From Gillisella taibaishanensis (lineage in GTDB: Bacteria > Pseudomonadota > Alphaproteobacteria > Rhizobiales > Rhizobiaceae), in assembly GCF_001938985.1 (NCBI RefSeq), contig NZ_MKIN01000020.1, positions 62,001-126,000 of the forward strand: a DNA stretch of 64,000 bases. The letters run 5' to 3'. Positions 28,009 through 37,005 of this stretch are shown here, piece by piece. A program made the position numbers and the translations under genes. Under the pieces are notes generated by a model. The model did no database searches. It was given only the letters and a program-made list of their open reading frames with translations, and was not told where the DNA came from. The first letter of the stretch is position 1. Each line of letters opens with the position of its first letter.

Positions 28009-29388
28009 TTAGATCTTCGCCACAGAGGCTGATCGGAGACGATGATACTCTTCCTTCGCGATAGGTACTGCGGTCTTGAGGCCGAGGTCGTCGATCCCGA
28101 TGCGGTAGGTTTCGCGCGCAGATAGCGCTGCGAGAGCTGAAATCACGGTAATCCCGAGCGTCCAGCAGCCAATGACCACGGGGATATTGGCGGAGCCGGG
28201 CGGAGCCACAGCCGTAAACAGTGCCGGAAACAGGGCGGTGAGGGCGGTACCGACATTTTGGGCGATGGCCATTGAGGAGACGCGGATGCGGCTCTTGAAC
28301 AATTCCGGATAGAATGATGGGAAGACCGCGTTATAGCCCTGGTAGCAGACGCCCCACATCAGCAGCGACATGGCAATCGCCATCGGCACGTTATGGATGC
28401 TGATCGCGTAGAGATAGCCGAAGGACAGAGCCCCGGCGAGCAGCGAACCGACCACGAGCGGCGGCTTGCGGCCAATGCGATCGGACAATCCGCCGACAAA
28501 TGGGATGACCAACACGGCGACGACGTTGCCGAGAACCGGAATCCAGAGGTAGACATCCTTGCTGAAGCCTATCCCGTAAGCCGGCTGCACCGCATAGGCC
28601 GCGCCGAACACTGTCGTGACTGTCGGTATGACATTCATGAGTGCCATGCACATGACGCGGATGATATCTGCCCAGCCTTCGCGAAACGCCTCGATAACAG
28701 GCGCCTTCGAAACTTCGCCTCTCTCACTGGCGGTGACGAAGGTCGGCGTTTCCTCGACCTTGCGGCGGATGATGAAGCCGACGATGACGACGAGGATCGA
28801 CAACAGGAAGGGAATGCGCCAGCCCCATGCGATGAAGGCTGCCGGGTCCATGTAATGGGCAAGCGGCAGGAAGACGGCGGCGGCAAAAATCTGGCCCGCT
28901 TGCACACCCTGAAGCGCAAAGGAGGCGAAGAACCCGCGTCGGCCGGCAGGAGCGTGCTCGAGAATCATCGATGATGCGCCGGATATCTCGCCAGCCACGG
29001 CAAAGCCCTGGATCAGGCGAAGCACGATCAGGAGAACGGGAGCCCAGATGCCGATTTGTGCATAGGTCGGGAGCAGACCGACCGCCAGCGTCGAAAAGCC
29101 CATCAGAAACAAGCAGGTCAGCATCATTTTCTTGCGGCCGTAGACATCACCGATATGGCCAAGCACGAAGGCGCCGAGTGGGCGGCTGACATAGCCGACG
29201 CCATAGGTCGTCAGCGACGCGATGATGGCGGTGGTGGGATCTGCCGAGGGAAAGAACAGCTGCGGAAACACCAGCGCTGCGGCAGTCGCGTAGATGAAAA
29301 AGTCATAATATTCCAGCGCCGAACCGATCCAGCCGCTGGCCGTGGCGGCACGGGATTGCCCCTGCGCCGCATCCCGATCTGATGACAT
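28009..29388 (-). CDS. MHS-family MFS transporter (metabolite:H+ symporter)
   Basis: The 459-residue inner-membrane transporter has twelve predicted helices. ASGWIGSALEYYDFFIYATA in helix 1 and GHIGDVYGRKKMM in the first loop, with GGLSDRIGRKPP in the matching loop of the second half, mark the ShiA/ProP/KgtP (MHS) group. Substrates of the group include shikimate, proline/betaine and dicarboxylates; this one's is unknown. The ATG at 29388 has GGAGG seven bases upstream. It is monocistronic. Confidence 0.9.
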   Translation of the reverse strand: MSSDRDAAQGQSRAATASGWIGSALEYYDFFIYATAAALVFPQLFFPSADPTTAIIASLTTYGVGYVSRPLGAFVLGHIGDVYGRKKMMLTCLFLMGFSTLAVGLLPTYAQIGIWAPVLLIVLRLIQGFAVAGEISGASSMILEHAPAGRRGFFASFALQGVQAGQIFAAAVFLPLAHYMDPAAFIAWGWRIPFLLSILVVIVGFIIRRKVEETPTFVTASERGEVSKAPVIEAFREGWADIIRVMCMALMNVIPTVTTVFGAAYAVQPAYGIGFSKDVYLWIPVLGNVVAVLVIPFVGGLSDRIGRKPPLVVGSLLAGALSFGYLYAISIHNVPMAIAMSLLMWGVCYQGYNAVFPSFYPELFKSRIRVSSMAIAQNVGTALTALFPALFTAVAPPGSANIPVVIGCWTLGITVISALAALSARETYRIGIDDLGLKTAVPIAKEEYHRLRSASVAKI

Positions 29389-29631
29389 GTTTTTTCCTCC
29401 CAATGACTATTCCATCAGCGGGGAAACAAAGCAGACACCGGATCGTCATTCCTCTGCCGACAATTCGGGCCATTCAGCTTTGGCAGCCAAAGATGGAAAC
29501 TTTTGTTGTTTGTTGTTGCCGTGTAAGGACGATAGTCAGCGCAAACACGTGGTGCAAGCCGATCCAACGATCGTTGGTACGCCTCTTGTCCTACACGGAA
29601 AACGCCAGAATTTAACTCGTTTTGGAAGGTT

Positions 29632-29707
<76 letters not shown>

Positions 29708-29772
29708 ATAAGGGTCCGGCAATTGCCGGGTCCGGGAACCGTGTGAAGCAGTGCTTCGTTCGGTGTGGCGGC

Positions 29773-29801
29773 TTAATACGTGCTGCTATTGCCCGTGACA
29801 A
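29773..29801 (-). promoter_or_regulatory. promoter for tRNA-Ala
   Basis: On the minus strand TTGTCA and TATTAA are separated by exactly 17 bases, about 65 bases upstream of the tRNA 5' end. It starts just after the terminator of the preceding gene. Confidence 0.6.
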
Positions 29802-29803
29802 GC

Positions 29804-29845
29804 CAAAAAATGCGACCCCGGCGATTTTTTTTAATCCGGGGTCGC
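29804..29845 (-). terminator. rho-independent terminator of the FYDLN protein gene
   Basis: GCGACCCCGG and CCGGGGTCGC form a perfect 10-bp stem around an AT-rich loop. On the minus strand CATTTTTTGG follows. Confidence 0.85.
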
Positions 29846-29856
29846 GACGGCTGAAA

Positions 29857-30243
29857 TTACACTTCGTCGTCGTCGCCGGTCACGCCGATAATGCCCGACA
29901 TATCATCGTCTTCGTCATCTTCGTCGGCTTCCAGGAAGGTGTCGTCGTCATCGTCGCCGATTTCGACATCGTCATCGCCGATATCAGGAATGTCGTCGCC
30001 GCTTGCTGCGTCGTCGGCATCTTCCAGAGACACCAGTTCGACATCAGTGTTTTCGGTATCGACTTCCGCGACCTCTTCCTCTTCAGCCTTTTCCATGATG
30101 GCGGCAACAGAGGTCTCTTCGAAGTAAGAGAGCGGCCAGGATTTTTTCGTATAAGGGGATACGACCGGATCATTGTTCAGATCGTAGAATTTCTTGCCGG
30201 TGTCGGGGCAAGTGCGTTTGGTTCCAAGTTCTGCCTTCGCCAC
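29857..30243 (-). CDS. TIGR02300 / FYDLN acidic protein
   Basis: The 128-residue product has a conserved N-terminus (KAELGTKRTCPDTGKKFYDL, then NNDPVVSPYTKKSWPLSY) with one CPxTG motif, and a C-terminal half made largely of Asp and Glu. The family is alphaproteobacterial and its function is unknown. I start at the GTG at 30243, giving MAKAELG, with GAGG eight bases before it; a TTG two codons upstream is the alternative. It has its own terminator and is divergent from cmk. Confidence 0.9.
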   Translation of the reverse strand: MAKAELGTKRTCPDTGKKFYDLNNDPVVSPYTKKSWPLSYFEETSVAAIMEKAEEEEVAEVDTENTDVELVSLEDADDAASGDDIPDIGDDDVEIGDDDDDTFLEADEDDEDDDMSGIIGVTGDDDEV

Positions 30244-30508
30244 TGTCAAAGCCTCATGAAGTCGTTGGAAAAGAGGGCATGCGCCAAGGACCCGAACCCT
30301 TGGGGTCGGTCCAATCGTAGTCGGTCCCCTTAATCGTTGCGGTGTCGTCTGTCAAAGGCAAACTAGCCTTTGGCGCCCAGTATGCCTGGTATGCCTGCCG
30401 ATAACACGCTCGGCAGCGTCGGGCGACACATGCGGGGATGACCGCACGGTTTCATTATGTTAGGGGCCGAGACCAAGAGGGACCGACGAGACAGGAAGAG
30501 GAAATCGT

Positions 30509-31162
30509 TTGACCGGGGCGACGAAAACCACCTTTGTAATTGCCATCGACGGTCCGGCCGCAGCAGGCAAGGGCACGCTGTCGCGGCGCATCGCCGACAG
30601 CTATGGATTCCACCACCTCGATACGGGCCTAACCTACCGAGCTACAGCGAAAGCGCTGCTGGATGCCGGCATGCCGCTGGATGACGAGGCAGTTGCGGAG
30701 CAAACGGCGCTGGACCTCGATCTGGCCGGCCTCGACCGTAACGTGCTCTCTGACCACGCAATCGGTGAGGCAGCCTCGAAGATTGCCGTGATGCCGGCGG
30801 TGCGCCGGGCTTTGGTGGAAGCGCAACGGCGATTTGCGTCGAAAGAACCCGGAACCGTGCTCGATGGGCGCGATATCGGCACTGTGGTGTGCCCGGATGC
30901 TGCGGTAAAACTCTATGTCACGGCCTCGCCGGACGTGCGTGCCCGGCGCCGTTTTGATGAAATCGCGGCCCGTGGCGAGCCTGCCGATTATCAGGCTGTG
31001 TTCGAGGACGTCAAACGCCGCGATGCGCGCGACATGGGGCGGGCCGACAGCCCTTTGAAACCGGCTGAAGACGCGCACTTGCTAGATACGTCCGAAATGA
31101 GTATAGAGGCGGCGTTTCAAGCTGCGCGTTCTGTGATCGATGCAGCCTTGAAGAGCAGATAG
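30509..31162 (+). CDS. cmk: cytidylate kinase
   Basis: The 217-residue enzyme phosphorylates CMP and dCMP. The P-loop is [17 protein letters not shown] near residue 13. [22 protein letters not shown] and [19 protein letters not shown] are the substrate and lid motifs. The start is a TTG at 30509 with AGGAAGAGG just upstream; no ATG fits the conserved N-terminus. It precedes rpsA. aroA, which commonly lies just upstream of cmk in rhizobia, is absent from the 265-base gap behind it. Confidence 0.96.
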   Translation: MTGATKTTFVIAIDGPAAAGKGTLSRRIADSYGFHHLDTGLTYRATAKALLDAGMPLDDEAVAEQTALDLDLAGLDRNVLSDHAIGEAASKIAVMPAVRRALVEAQRRFASKEPGTVLDGRDIGTVVCPDAAVKLYVTASPDVRARRRFDEIAARGEPADYQAVFEDVKRRDARDMGRADSPLKPAEDAHLLDTSEMSIEAAFQAARSVIDAALKSR

Positions 31163-31326
31163 CATGCATTTAGCAGATGGAGGCCGTCCGGTCGTCATCT
31201 GAACCAGCCGAAACCAGTGTCCTTGCGCCGGATTGTCCTTTTAAAGGGCGGATGCGGGATCGGCCGTTATCAACACCAACCCACCGGCGCACTGCGCATT
31301 CCAAGTGAATGCGATTAGGAGATTTC

Positions 31327-33030
31327 ATGTCTGTTTCTACCCCGACACGGGACGATTTCGCGGCCCTGCTGGAAGAGTCCTTTGCCAAGACCGATCTGGC
31401 CGAAGGCTATGTTGCCAAGGGCATCGTAACGGCCATCGAGAAGGACGTCGCTATCGTTGACGTCGGCCTCAAGGTCGAAGGTCGCGTTCCGCTGAAGGAA
31501 TTTGGCGCTCGCGCCAAGGACGGCCAGCTCAAGGTTGGCGACGAAGTTGAAGTTTACGTCGAGCGCATCGAAAACGCGCTGGGCGAAGCTGTTCTTTCGC
31601 GCGAAAAGGCTCGCCGCGAAGAAAGCTGGATCAAGCTCGAAGCCAAGTTCGAAGCCGGCGAGCGCGTCGAAGGCGTTATCTTCAACCAGGTCAAGGGTGG
31701 TTTCACCGTCGATCTGGACGGCGCCGTTGCCTTCCTGCCGCGTTCGCAGGTCGACATTCGTCCGATCCGCGACGTAACCCCGCTGATGCACAACCCGCAG
31801 CCCTTCGAAATCCTCAAGATGGACAAGCGTCGCGGCAACATCGTTGTATCGCGTCGTACGGTTCTGGAAGAATCCCGCGCCGAGCAGCGTTCTGAAATCG
31901 TTCAGAACCTCGAAGAAGGCCAGGTTGTCGAAGGCGTCGTCAAGAACATCACCGATTACGGTGCGTTCGTCGACCTCGGCGGCATCGACGGTCTGCTGCA
32001 CGTCACCGACATGGCATGGCGTCGCGTCAACCATCCTTCGGAAATCCTGTCCATTGGCCAGTCGGTCAAGGTTCAGATCATCCGCATCAACCAGGAAACC
32101 CACCGTATCTCGCTAGGCATGAAGCAGCTCGAGTCGGATCCGTGGGATGGCATTGCTGCCAAGTACCCGGTTGGCAAGAAGATCTCCGGTACCGTCACGA
32201 ACATCACCGACTACGGTGCATTCGTCGAGCTGGAGCCGGGCATCGAAGGCCTGATCCACATCTCGGAAATGTCCTGGACCAAGAAGAACGTACATCCCGG
32301 CAAGATCCTGTCCACCAGCCAGGAAGTTGACGTGGTCGTTCTCGAAGTCGATCCGTCCAAGCGTCGTATCTCGCTTGGCCTGAAGCAGACGCTCGAAAAT
32401 CCGTGGCAGGCATTTGCCTACAGCCATCCGGCTGGCGCTGAAGTCGAAGGCGAAGTCAAGAACAAGACCGAATTCGGCCTGTTCATTGGCCTCGAAGGCG
32501 ATGTTGACGGCATGGTTCACCTGTCGGATCTCGACTGGAACCGTCCGGGCGAGCAGGTCATCGAAGAATACAACAAGGGTGACGTCGTTCGCGCCGTCGT
32601 TCTCGATGTAGACGTCGAAAAGGAACGCATCTCGCTCGGCATCAAGCAGCTCGGCAAGGATTCGGTCGGTGATGCCGCCGCTTCTGGCGACCTGCGCAAG
32701 AACGCCGTCGTGTCCTGCGAAGTGACTGCCGTCAATGACGGTGGCGTCGAAGTGAAGCTCGTCAACCATGAAGACATCTCGTCCTTCATCCGTCGTGCCG
32801 ACCTCGCTCGTGACCGTGACGATCAGCGCCCTGAGCGTTTCTCCGTTGGCCAGGTTTTTGACGCTCGCGTCACCAACTTCTCCAAGAAGGATCGCAAGGT
32901 CATGCTGTCGATCAAGGCTCTGGAGATCGCTGAAGAGAAGGAAGCCGTCGCTCAGTTCGGTTCTTCCGATAGCGGCGCTTCGCTTGGTGACATCCTGGGC
33001 GCAGCCCTGAAGAACCGCAGCAACGACTAA
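31327..33030 (+). CDS. rpsA: 30S ribosomal protein S1
   Basis: The 567-residue protein consists of six S1 RNA-binding repeats. Repeats 3-5 carry the canonical TDYGAFV-type core: KNITDYGAFVDLGGIDGLLH, TNITDYGAFVELEPGIEGL and KNKTEFGLFIGLEGDVDGM. It recruits mRNA to the 30S subunit. The start MSVSTPTRDDFAALL at 31327 has TTAGGAG upstream; an ATG six codons earlier would bury that site. The cmk-rpsA order is conserved in proteobacteria. Confidence 0.98.
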   Translation: MSVSTPTRDDFAALLEESFAKTDLAEGYVAKGIVTAIEKDVAIVDVGLKVEGRVPLKEFGARAKDGQLKVGDEVEVYVERIENALGEAVLSREKARREESWIKLEAKFEAGERVEGVIFNQVKGGFTVDLDGAVAFLPRSQVDIRPIRDVTPLMHNPQPFEILKMDKRRGNIVVSRRTVLEESRAEQRSEIVQNLEEGQVVEGVVKNITDYGAFVDLGGIDGLLHVTDMAWRRVNHPSEILSIGQSVKVQIIRINQETHRISLGMKQLESDPWDGIAAKYPVGKKISGTVTNITDYGAFVELEPGIEGLIHISEMSWTKKNVHPGKILSTSQEVDVVVLEVDPSKRRISLGLKQTLENPWQAFAYSHPAGAEVEGEVKNKTEFGLFIGLEGDVDGMVHLSDLDWNRPGEQVIEEYNKGDVVRAVVLDVDVEKERISLGIKQLGKDSVGDAAASGDLRKNAVVSCEVTAVNDGGVEVKLVNHEDISSFIRRADLARDRDDQRPERFSVGQVFDARVTNFSKKDRKVMLSIKALEIAEEKEAVAQFGSSDSGASLGDILGAALKNRSND

Positions 33031-33057
33031 TCGCTGGTCTTTGACCGTTGATATCAG

Positions 33058-33087
33058 GCCGCCGGACAGCAATGTCCGGCGGCTTTT
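33058..33087 (+). terminator. rho-independent terminator after rpsA
   Basis: GCCGCCGGACA and TGTCCGGCGGC form a perfect 11-bp stem with a GCAA tetraloop, followed by TTTTGTTT. Confidence 0.92.
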
Positions 33088-33174
33088 GTTTGCGCGCGAG
33101 GCGCAAGCGCAGGCCGCAGCATCGTTTGATGCTGTGAAGGCGCTGCATTTGCAGCAAAAATGGTATCGACCGAC

Positions 33175-33203
33175 TTGATGTCAGGATCGTCATGCTCTAA
33201 ATT
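33175..33203 (+). promoter_or_regulatory. mbfA promoter
   Basis: TTGATG and TAAATT are separated by 17 bases. The -10 element overlaps the Irr box, so bound Irr would block RNA polymerase. Confidence 0.5.
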
Positions 33204-33220
33204 TAGAACAATTCTAAATT
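33200..33220. promoter_or_regulatory. Irr box (iron control element) before mbfA
   Basis: TTTAGAACAATTCTAAA at 33202-33218 matches the TTTAGAA-N3-TTCTAAA Irr/ICE consensus exactly. The palindrome extends two further bases on each side. It lies 14 bases before the mbfA start codon and overlaps the predicted -10. Confidence 0.9.
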
Positions 33221-33234
33221 GGAGATCCGGCATC

Positions 33235-34218
33235 ATGTTTCGTTCCATGTTCGCCCCAGCTAAGCGTCGCCTTGACAGTCTCTCGGAGCAGGAAATTCTG
33301 GCGCTTGCGATTTCCTCCGAGGAGGACGATGCCCGAATCTACCTCGCCTATGCCGATCGGTTGAAAGAGCAGTACCCGCAGTCGGCCAAGGTATTTTCCG
33401 ACATGGCGGAGGTGGAGCACGCCCACCGCAACATGCTGATCGAGATGCACCGTCAGCGGTTCGGCGATCAGATTCCTATTATCCGGCGCGACCATGTACA
33501 GGGGTTTCTTAGCCGCAAACCTGACTGGCTGCAGGCGCAATTGACTGTGGATCAGGTGCGCGATGAGGCAGAGGCCATGGAACGCTCGGCCTATAATTTC
33601 TACGTCGAAGCGCAGAAGCACGTCTCGGATGCGCGGATCAGGACATTGCTCGGCGACCTTGCCATGGCAGAGCAGGGGCATGAAGACGTCGCGCATATGC
33701 TGGGCGAGAAGCATCGTCCTGCAGACGTCAAGGAGCATGAGCAGGAAACCGCTCGCCGCCAATTCGTTCTCACCTATGTGCAGCCGGGACTTGCGGGATT
33801 GATGGACGGCTCGGTCTCGACCCTGGCGCCGATTTTTGCCGCAGCCTTTGCAACGGGCGATACCTGGCAAACCTTCCTCGTTGGCCTTTCCGCGTCAGTG
33901 GGTGCCGGCATTTCGATGGGGTTCACAGAAGCGTCTCACGATGACGGCAAGATTTCCGGTCGAGGTTCCCCGATCAAACGTGGCCTCGCCTGCGGGATCA
34001 TGACTGCCCTTGGCGGTCTTGGACACGCTCTGCCATATCTCATCCCGCATTTCTGGACCGCGACGGCAATTGCCGGAATCGTCGTCTTCATCGAGCTCTG
34101 GGCTATCGCCTTCATTCAGAACAAATATATGGAAACGCCGTTCTGGCGGGCGGTCCTTCAGGTCGTCTTCGGTGGTTCGTTGGTGCTTGCTGCGGGCATT
34201 TTGATCGGTAACGGCTGA
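33235..34218 (+). CDS. mbfA: membrane-bound ferritin MbfA (rubrerythrin + VIT1/CCC1 domains)
   Basis: The 327-residue product has an N-terminal ferritin-like domain (about 1-160) with diiron-type ligands in SSEEDDARIY, AEVEHAHRN, EAEAMERSAYNFY and AEQGHEDVAH. The C-terminal half is a five-helix VIT1/CCC1-like domain (about 175-327). In Agrobacterium and Bradyrhizobium MbfA exports iron, protects against iron and peroxide stress, and is repressed by Irr at low iron. The perfect Irr box supports this here. The ATG at 33235 follows GGAGATCC. Confidence 0.94.
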   Translation: MFRSMFAPAKRRLDSLSEQEILALAISSEEDDARIYLAYADRLKEQYPQSAKVFSDMAEVEHAHRNMLIEMHRQRFGDQIPIIRRDHVQGFLSRKPDWLQAQLTVDQVRDEAEAMERSAYNFYVEAQKHVSDARIRTLLGDLAMAEQGHEDVAHMLGEKHRPADVKEHEQETARRQFVLTYVQPGLAGLMDGSVSTLAPIFAAAFATGDTWQTFLVGLSASVGAGISMGFTEASHDDGKISGRGSPIKRGLACGIMTALGGLGHALPYLIPHFWTATAIAGIVVFIELWAIAFIQNKYMETPFWRAVLQVVFGGSLVLAAGILIGNG

Positions 34219-34289
34219 GACGTACCCGCGCCGTGACGCAGAAATGACACTGGGCGTGTGATCTCCGAGGACGCTCAGGCCATTACGCA

Positions 34290-34322
34290 ACAAAGCCCGG
34301 ATGTCGTCCATCCGGGCTTTGT
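34290..34322. terminator. bidirectional terminator
   Basis: ACAAAGCCCGGATG and its complement form a perfect 14-bp stem around TCGTC, between the convergent mbfA and BTLCP genes. Confidence 0.88.
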
Positions 34323-34344
34323 GTTTGAGCTGTAAATCGGGCAG

Positions 34345-34959
34345 TTACTTCAGCGCAGCAACCGGAACGTCCTTGCCGCTTTCGATCGTCACCCAGCGGC
34401 CCGTGTCGAACGTCGCCTGGCGCTTCAGGTAGGTATAGGGCGTCTCGTTCCAAAGCTTGACGTCATCGACGAGGTTGTCGAGAATATAGTCGCCTGTCGA
34501 GGTACGCAGAGTCAGTACAGCGTGGCCTTCGCCATCCGCCTTGCGAACGACGGTGATCAGCAGATCCGATTCAGAAAAGCCAGCCTGCAGCAGGCGCTTG
34601 CGCTTCAACAGCACGAAATCTTCACAGTCGCCGGCATCGACAGGATATTCCCACCATTCCTCGCGACCATAGACTTCCATGTCGGTCATCGGCGTAATCG
34701 TCTTGTTGACATCGACGTTGATGGCACGCACGACGTCCCAGCCATGATCGGTGACCAGACGGGCCGGGGCCGGCTTGCTGCGCACCTGGCACTCTGCCTT
34801 GTAGCGCAGGCAGAATTCGTAATGACCGATCGGCTGCGAGGTGATGCCGCCAGTGACCATGGAAGCAGGAGCGAACGACGCCATGTCGGCAGCCGCATTG
34901 CCCGCCAGAAACAGCGGAAGCGCCAGAAAAGCAGCCAGTGCCGAAAGCCTGAAAGTCAT
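34345..34959 (-). CDS. transglutaminase-like cysteine peptidase (BTLCP)
   Basis: The 204-residue product has a signal peptide cleaved near GNAAA and a BTLCP domain. The catalytic triad is visible: Cys in DAGDCEDFVLLKRKRL, His in EGHAVLTL and Asp in DYILDNLVDDV. HYEFCLRYKAECQ near residue 47 is also typical. Characterised relatives (LapG) cleave a surface adhesin under c-di-GMP control. No LapD-like partner adjoins this gene, so its target is unknown. Confidence 0.9.
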   Translation of the reverse strand: MTFRLSALAAFLALPLFLAGNAAADMASFAPASMVTGGITSQPIGHYEFCLRYKAECQVRSKPAPARLVTDHGWDVVRAINVDVNKTITPMTDMEVYGREEWWEYPVDAGDCEDFVLLKRKRLLQAGFSESDLLITVVRKADGEGHAVLTLRTSTGDYILDNLVDDVKLWNETPYTYLKRQATFDTGRWVTIESGKDVPVAALK

Positions 34960-35106
34960 TGGACGTCCCTTAAATTCTTAACAAAGAGTTAAGATTACCA
35001 GGGGCGCAGAGTCAATCTCCCGGCGTTCGGGGGAGGGGGCTATCGGCCAATATGGTTAAAATCCGTTAAGGAATGTGGAGTTTATGTCGCATTTGCAGGC
35101 GCCGGG

Positions 35107-35913
35107 TCACGCCGCTGGCGTGATGAGGGCCTTTATCGCGCTCTTCATTCTCTCTATGTCTTGGGGTCGGGAAAGCCTGTGGTCGCCATCGCGCACCAGG
35201 GTCAGCACCACATCGTCGGCGGGCAGATGCTCGACCAGCTTCAGCGCATGGGAATAGGGCACATCAGGGTCGACCATGCCCTGGAGAATATGAACTGGGC
35301 ATCCGGTTTCGATCAATCCGGTCAGGACCCGATTTCCCCGCCCATCCTCGATCAACGCGCGAGTAAAGATGTTGGGCTCAGGACTATAGGCGGATACTTC
35401 TTCAAAATAGCCCTTCTCTGCTAATTGCGTGCGCTCGTTCTCACTCAACTGCGGCTCTATCAATTCGCTGGTGAAGTCCGGCGCTGGGGCAATCAGGACC
35501 AGCCCCGCCACCTTGACAACTGCCTTTCGCTTGCTCAGTTCCTGGATCAAGCGAAGCGCGATCCAGCCACCCATGGATGAGCCCACCAGCACGACCTGAT
35601 CCTGTTTGACGTGGTCGAGGACGGCCAGCGCCTCTTCCAGCCAGCGGGAAATCGTGCCGTCGCGGAAAGCGCCGCCCGACGCGCCATGCCCTGAATAATC
35701 AAAGCGGATGGCGGGAGCCCCGAGAGAGGCCGCCAAATCCTCCATCTCCATTGCCTTGGTGCCTGTCATGTCCGACCGATAGCCCCCCAGCCAGACGCAG
35801 GCAGGTAGCCCAGCCACCGTGCCCGGCCGAAGGATCACTGCGATGTCGCGGGCCTCGCCTGCCTCGCCAACGGTGATGGTATGGGCAAGGGATGGGGTTG
35901 CGCTGTCGGTCAT
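35107..35913 (-). CDS. alpha/beta hydrolase (ABHD10-like)
   Basis: The 268-residue soluble hydrolase has the nucleophile elbow GSSMGGWIALRL, an Asp in MVDPDVPYSHALK and a His in GDHRLSRPQDIERM. VWLGGYRSDMTGTKA and FDYSGHGASGG resemble the mitochondrial ABHD10 thioesterase group and its alphaproteobacterial relatives. Substrate unknown; S-depalmitoylation or mycophenolic glucuronide cleavage are roles of the eukaryotic relatives. It is divergent from infC. Confidence 0.85.
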   Translation of the reverse strand: MTDSATPSLAHTITVGEAGEARDIAVILRPGTVAGLPACVWLGGYRSDMTGTKAMEMEDLAASLGAPAIRFDYSGHGASGGAFRDGTISRWLEEALAVLDHVKQDQVVLVGSSMGGWIALRLIQELSKRKAVVKVAGLVLIAPAPDFTSELIEPQLSENERTQLAEKGYFEEVSAYSPEPNIFTRALIEDGRGNRVLTGLIETGCPVHILQGMVDPDVPYSHALKLVEHLPADDVVLTLVRDGDHRLSRPQDIERMKSAIKALITPAA

Positions 35914-36115
35914 GCTGGTCTCCTGAAATGCTTGGCTGGTATAAAACAGATTCTTCTTCGCACGACAGCAGGTGATTTTTTTAAAAATCTATGCTATCAG
36001 GTTGCGAACAGCGGTCCGAAACAAAGCTCAGCCTTGCAAGGCGGGTGAATCGGGCCTATCTGACGTTTCGAAATCCACTCTTTCTCTGTCCGAAACTATT
36101 GAGGAGAATACGACC

Positions 36116-36652
36116 ATTCGCAGACCGTTCAAAGCCGATGCCCCCGTTAAGGACGGGCCGCGCTCCAACCGGGAGATCCGGGTTCCAAAGGTCCAGTTGA
36201 TTAACGAAGAAGGCCAGAACCTCGGCGCTGTGCCGACGGACCAGGCGCTCCGCATGGCGGAAGAAGCCGGCCTCGATCTGGTCGAAATTTCGCCGAATGC
36301 CGAACCGCCCGTGTGCAAGATTCTGGATCTTGGCAAGCTGAAATACGCCAACCAGAAGAAGGCGGCCGAAGCACGCAAGAAGCAGAAGATCGTCGAAGTC
36401 AAAGAAATCAAGATGCGTCCGAACATCGACACTCATGACTATGAAGTGAAGATGAAGTCGATGTCCCGTTTCTTTGAAGAAGGTGACAAGGTCAAGGTCA
36501 CGCTGAAGTTCCGTGGCCGCGAAATGGCTCACCAGGAACTCGGCATGAAGCTGCTGATGCAGGTTAAGGAAGACACTCTCGAAGTGGCTAAGGTCGAGGC
36601 CGAGCCAAAGCTCGAAGGCCGTCAGATGATGATGGTTCTCGCCCCGAAGTAA
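36116..36652 (+). CDS. infC: translation initiation factor IF-3 (ATT start)
   Basis: The 178-residue factor keeps ribosomal subunits apart and proofreads initiation. The N-domain ([20 protein letters not shown] to [16 protein letters not shown]) and C-domain ([18 protein letters not shown]) are complete. No ATG, GTG or TTG fits the conserved N-terminus. An ATT at 36116 does, with GAGGAG nine to ten bases upstream, giving [11 protein letters not shown]. coli infC also starts at AUU, which lets IF-3 repress its own translation. The same control is inferred here. Confidence 0.95.
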   Translation: MRRPFKADAPVKDGPRSNREIRVPKVQLINEEGQNLGAVPTDQALRMAEEAGLDLVEISPNAEPPVCKILDLGKLKYANQKKAAEARKKQKIVEVKEIKMRPNIDTHDYEVKMKSMSRFFEEGDKVKVTLKFRGREMAHQELGMKLLMQVKEDTLEVAKVEAEPKLEGRQMMMVLAPK

Positions 36653-36708
36653 CCTGTCCACTGATGGATGGATCCTGCTGGCTTGCCTAGCATCTTAATC
36701 CTCCGGAT

Positions 36709-36747
36709 AAAAAACGACGTGCGCCGCAGGGCGCGCGTCGTTTTTTT
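36709..36747 (+). terminator. rho-independent terminator after infC
   Basis: An 11-bp GC-rich stem (CGACGTGCGCC with one G:T pair, GCAG loop) is flanked by an A run and a T run of seven. It ends the infC transcript before the following genes. Confidence 0.92.
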
Positions 36748-36814
36748 GCGTTGGTAGCCGCCGGACTAATAGGGCGCCGGGCCGGGCGTGGCCGAACTCA
36801 AAGCTGACAAAATC

Positions 36815-37005
36815 TTGACAGCGCCGTCAGCGCCGTGTCAGCGGCGATTTGGCATTGTCCAAATCAACAGACGGGATTTACCCCACGTCCCCACAACGTT
36901 CCCTGTTCTGTTAGCCATCCTGTGCCCCTGGATGGCGATAAGGCTCCTAAGCCTATCAAAAACTCCGCCGTATACGTTAGTATCGGCGGAGTTATTGTTT
37001 TTTGT
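36815..37005 (+). ncRNA. candidate small RNA (three hairpins and a terminator)
   Basis: Between infC and the next gene lie, in order: TTGACA at 36815; GATTTGG/CCAAATC at 36846-36865; GCCATCC/GGATGGC near 36915; a short AGGCT-CCTA-AGCCT stem; and at 36961-36993 a perfect 10-bp stem AACTCCGCCG/CGGCGGAGTT followed by ATTGTTTTTTG. A strong terminator with no upstream gene to end, since infC already has its own, suggests a short transcript. The -10 box is poor, so the start is uncertain. Confidence 0.4.
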
